A stretch of DNA of 15,576 bases from CAZXVU01 sp964644465 (GTDB taxonomy: Bacteria > Chlamydiota > Chlamydiia > Chlamydiales > SM23-39): contig CAZXVU010000045.1 in the NCBI GenBank assembly GCA_964644465.1, positions 1-15,576 on the forward strand. Reading direction: 5' to 3'. Positions 13,944-15,576 of the stretch are shown here, one piece after another. Positions within the stretch are counted from its first letter, which is position 1; the number at the start of each line of letters is the position of its first letter. A program made the translations under genes and the position numbers. Below the pieces are notes generated by a model, which saw only the letters and a program-made list of their open reading frames with translations, searched no databases and was not told the origin of the DNA.

Positions 13944-15576
13944 TTGCTTATCAATCGTTCGACGATTGCATCCACGTTGAAGAAGAATTCTTGAGCCAAA
14001 TCGGGTGCAGGCGCTGAATGGCCAAAACCTTCCATGCAAACGGCAACGCCCTCTCGACCGATGTATTTATACCAGCCAAAATCTGTCGCAGCTTCAATGG
14101 CCACGCGAACGCCCAAATCGCCTCCAACAACCGATTCTTTATAGTCATCAGGCTGCTTTTCAAAGATCGCCCAGCAAGGCATCGAGATGACGCGGACATG
14201 TTTGCTGAGTTTTGCAAGCCTCTCGGCAGCTTCCATGGCTAAAGAAAGCTCGGAACCTGTTGAGAAGAGTGTGAAATCGGGTTTCCCTTTTTCTTTGCGG
14301 ATGATGTATCCCCCTCGACCCATGCCTTGATTGTAAGGAACATTGGTTTCGGAGAGATCGGGAATATTTTGGCGCGATAAGATGATGGCAGTCGGCCCTT
14401 TATAGCTGAGGGCTGCGATCCAGGCCATGCGCACTTCATGAGAATCGCCGGGGCGGATCACATGGAGATGAGGGATGGCTCGCAGGGCAGCTAAATGCTC
14501 GATCGGTTGATGTGTCGGCCCGTCTTCTCCGAGAAAAATTGAATCATGTGTGAATTGATAGATCACATGGTATGGGGAAAGAGAGGCAAGGCGGATCGAA
14601 TTGCGCATATAGTCGGAAAAGGTGAGGAATGTTCCGCAGAAAGGCTGGATCATTCCGGTGAGAGAAAGTCCGTTGGCAATTGTTCCCATCCCAAATTCGC
14701 GCACGCCGTATTTGATATTGCGGCCTGCAAAATTGCCAGGTGAGATCAAGGGAAAATCTTTCATCATCGTAGAATCGGAGCCGGAAAGATCGGCAGAGCC
14801 GCCGTAAAGCTGGGGAAGCAATTTACCGAGAGTTTGTAGGCAGATCCCCGAGGAGGCGCGGCTGGCCATAGGAGATTTGATCTCCAATTTTTTCAATATT
14901 TCTTCTAGATCTGCTGGCAAGAAATAGGTTTGCATTTTTTCATATTCAGCCGCGAGGTCGGGATAGGCTTGTCCCCAGCGGCGGAAGAGGTCTTTCCATT
15001 CAGCTTCCATAGCTACATCTTTCGAGAGTTTCTGCTCGAAGAAGGCGCGGACAGATTGGGGCACATAAAAATCTTCTTTAGGAAGGCCTAATGCCTCTTT
15101 CGTAGCGGCGACTTCTTCAGGTCCCAGAGCCGATCCATGCACTTTATGCGTTCCCGCCTTATTGGGAGATCCTTTCCCGATTACGGTCCGAAGGACGATC
15201 AGTACAGGCCGTTCTTGTTTTTTCCTCAGGTCGCTGAAAACGGCGTCCATCCGGTCCAAGTCGTATCCGTCGATGTCAAAAACGTCCCAGCCGTAGGACT
15301 TATAGCGCGTCTTTGTATCTTCCGAGCAGCATTCAAAGAGAGGGCCATCCAAGCAGATATTATTCGCATCGTAGATGAGGATTAAATTATTGAGTTTGAG
15401 GTGGCCGGCAAAAGAAGATGCTTCTGAAGAAACTCCTTCCATGATGCATCCGTCGCCTGCAACGCAGAAGACTTTGTTGGTGAAAAGGGGGTACTCTTCG
15501 CGGTTGAATTTCGTTGCGAGGATCTTCAAACCGAGGGCCATCCCGACCGCATTGCCGACGCCTTGGCCTAAAGGAC
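13940..15576 (-). CDS. tkt: Transketolase, N-terminal part outside the window
   Basis: A thiamine-diphosphate enzyme that moves two-carbon ketol units between pentose-phosphate sugars. The frame is open through the right edge: the last visible codons read PLGQGVGNAVG before Met at 15541, the conserved GPLGQGxxNAVG block, so that Met is internal and roughly the first hundred residues are missing. Visible: the ThDP motif GDGCIMEG...NN (15449 to about 15365), ADLSGSD, the catalytic Glu in REFGMG, HDSIFLGEDGPTHQPIEHL (substrate and ThDP contact) and the C-terminal domain with STGSELSLAMEAA. All expected motifs are intact. hemE is coupled to its stop codon. In Chlamydia trachomatis, as I recall, tktB also lies a few genes from hemE. 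Confidence 0.95.
   Translation of the reverse strand, partial: PLGQGVGNAVGMALGLKILATKFNREEYPLFTNKVFCVAGDGCIMEGVSSEASSFAGHLKLNNLILIYDANNICLDGPLFECCSEDTKTRYKSYGWDVFDIDGYDLDRMDAVFSDLRKKQERPVLIVLRTVIGKGSPNKAGTHKVHGSALGPEEVAATKEALGLPKEDFYVPQSVRAFFEQKLSKDVAMEAEWKDLFRRWGQAYPDLAAEYEKMQTYFLPADLEEILKKLEIKSPMASRASSGICLQTLGKLLPQLYGGSADLSGSDSTMMKDFPLISPGNFAGRNIKYGVREFGMGTIANGLSLTGMIQPFCGTFLTFSDYMRNSIRLASLSPYHVIYQFTHDSIFLGEDGPTHQPIEHLAALRAIPHLHVIRPGDSHEVRMAWIAALSYKGPTAIILSRQNIPDLSETNVPYNQGMGRGGYIIRKEKGKPDFTLFSTGSELSLAMEAAERLAKLSKHVRVISMPCWAIFEKQPDDYKESVVGGDLGVRVAIEAATDFGWYKYIGREGVAVCMEGFGHSAPAPDLAQEFFFNVDAIVERLISK

Noticed and set aside
1..15576. CRISPR array, transposase, integrase or phage genes
   Set aside because: I saw no regularly spaced direct repeats and no frame resembling such proteins on either strand.

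Overview
The window looks like a chromosomal segment of a Chlamydiae member, most likely an environmental, chlamydia-like lineage (Waddlia/Parachlamydia type) rather than Chlamydia itself. The case rests on three things. LL-diaminopimelate aminotransferase (DapL) is the lysine/peptidoglycan route enzyme typical of Chlamydiae and plants. A hemE-hemN-hemG heme set lies beside a transketolase, which as I recall resembles the order in Chlamydia trachomatis (hemG-hemN-hemE-mfd-alaS-tktB). The base composition is moderate, with AT-rich gaps. The species cannot be fixed from the window alone.

Layout. Positions 1-53 hold the 5' part of a minus-strand tRNA-Arg(TCT), cut by the window edge, with a promoter at 64-92. 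From 173 to 5634 there is a compact plus-strand run of five genes: two tandem secreted S10-type serine peptidases, dapB, dapL and an unrecognised 219-residue protein. Three of the four junctions overlap or are nearly touching, and the fourth is a 35-base gap, so this is probably one operon. It ends in a long imperfect palindrome (5636-5765) facing convergent minus-strand genes. Two small overlapping genes of unknown function (5766-6616, minus) have their own promoter and a strong ribosome binding site. Upstream of them lie hemG and hemN (minus, overlapping by 4 bases). A 197-base, highly structured palindromic element (9324-9520) joins hemN to a P3-type (MgtA-like) P-type ATPase. A short inverted repeat lies between the ATPase and a divergent membrane fatty-acid desaturase. 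The desaturase runs tail-to-tail into hemE, which is coupled to a transketolase (minus) that continues past the right edge.

How the genes fit together. dapB and dapL supply two steps of the meso-diaminopimelate pathway for lysine and peptidoglycan, and their co-transcription with two exported peptidases suggests a link to peptide or cell-wall metabolism. HemE, HemN and HemG catalyse successive steps from uroporphyrinogen III to protoporphyrin IX. The ATPase and desaturase sit between hemE and hemN and look like an insertion into an older heme block.

The most unusual items are four: the multi-hairpin element whose terminal repeats contain the ATPase stop codon and the hemN ribosome binding site; the second S10 paralogue, which keeps its catalytic triad but has lost both residues expected to recognise a substrate C-terminus; the inverted copy of the ATPase 5' end near the desaturase; and the pair of unrecognised small genes.
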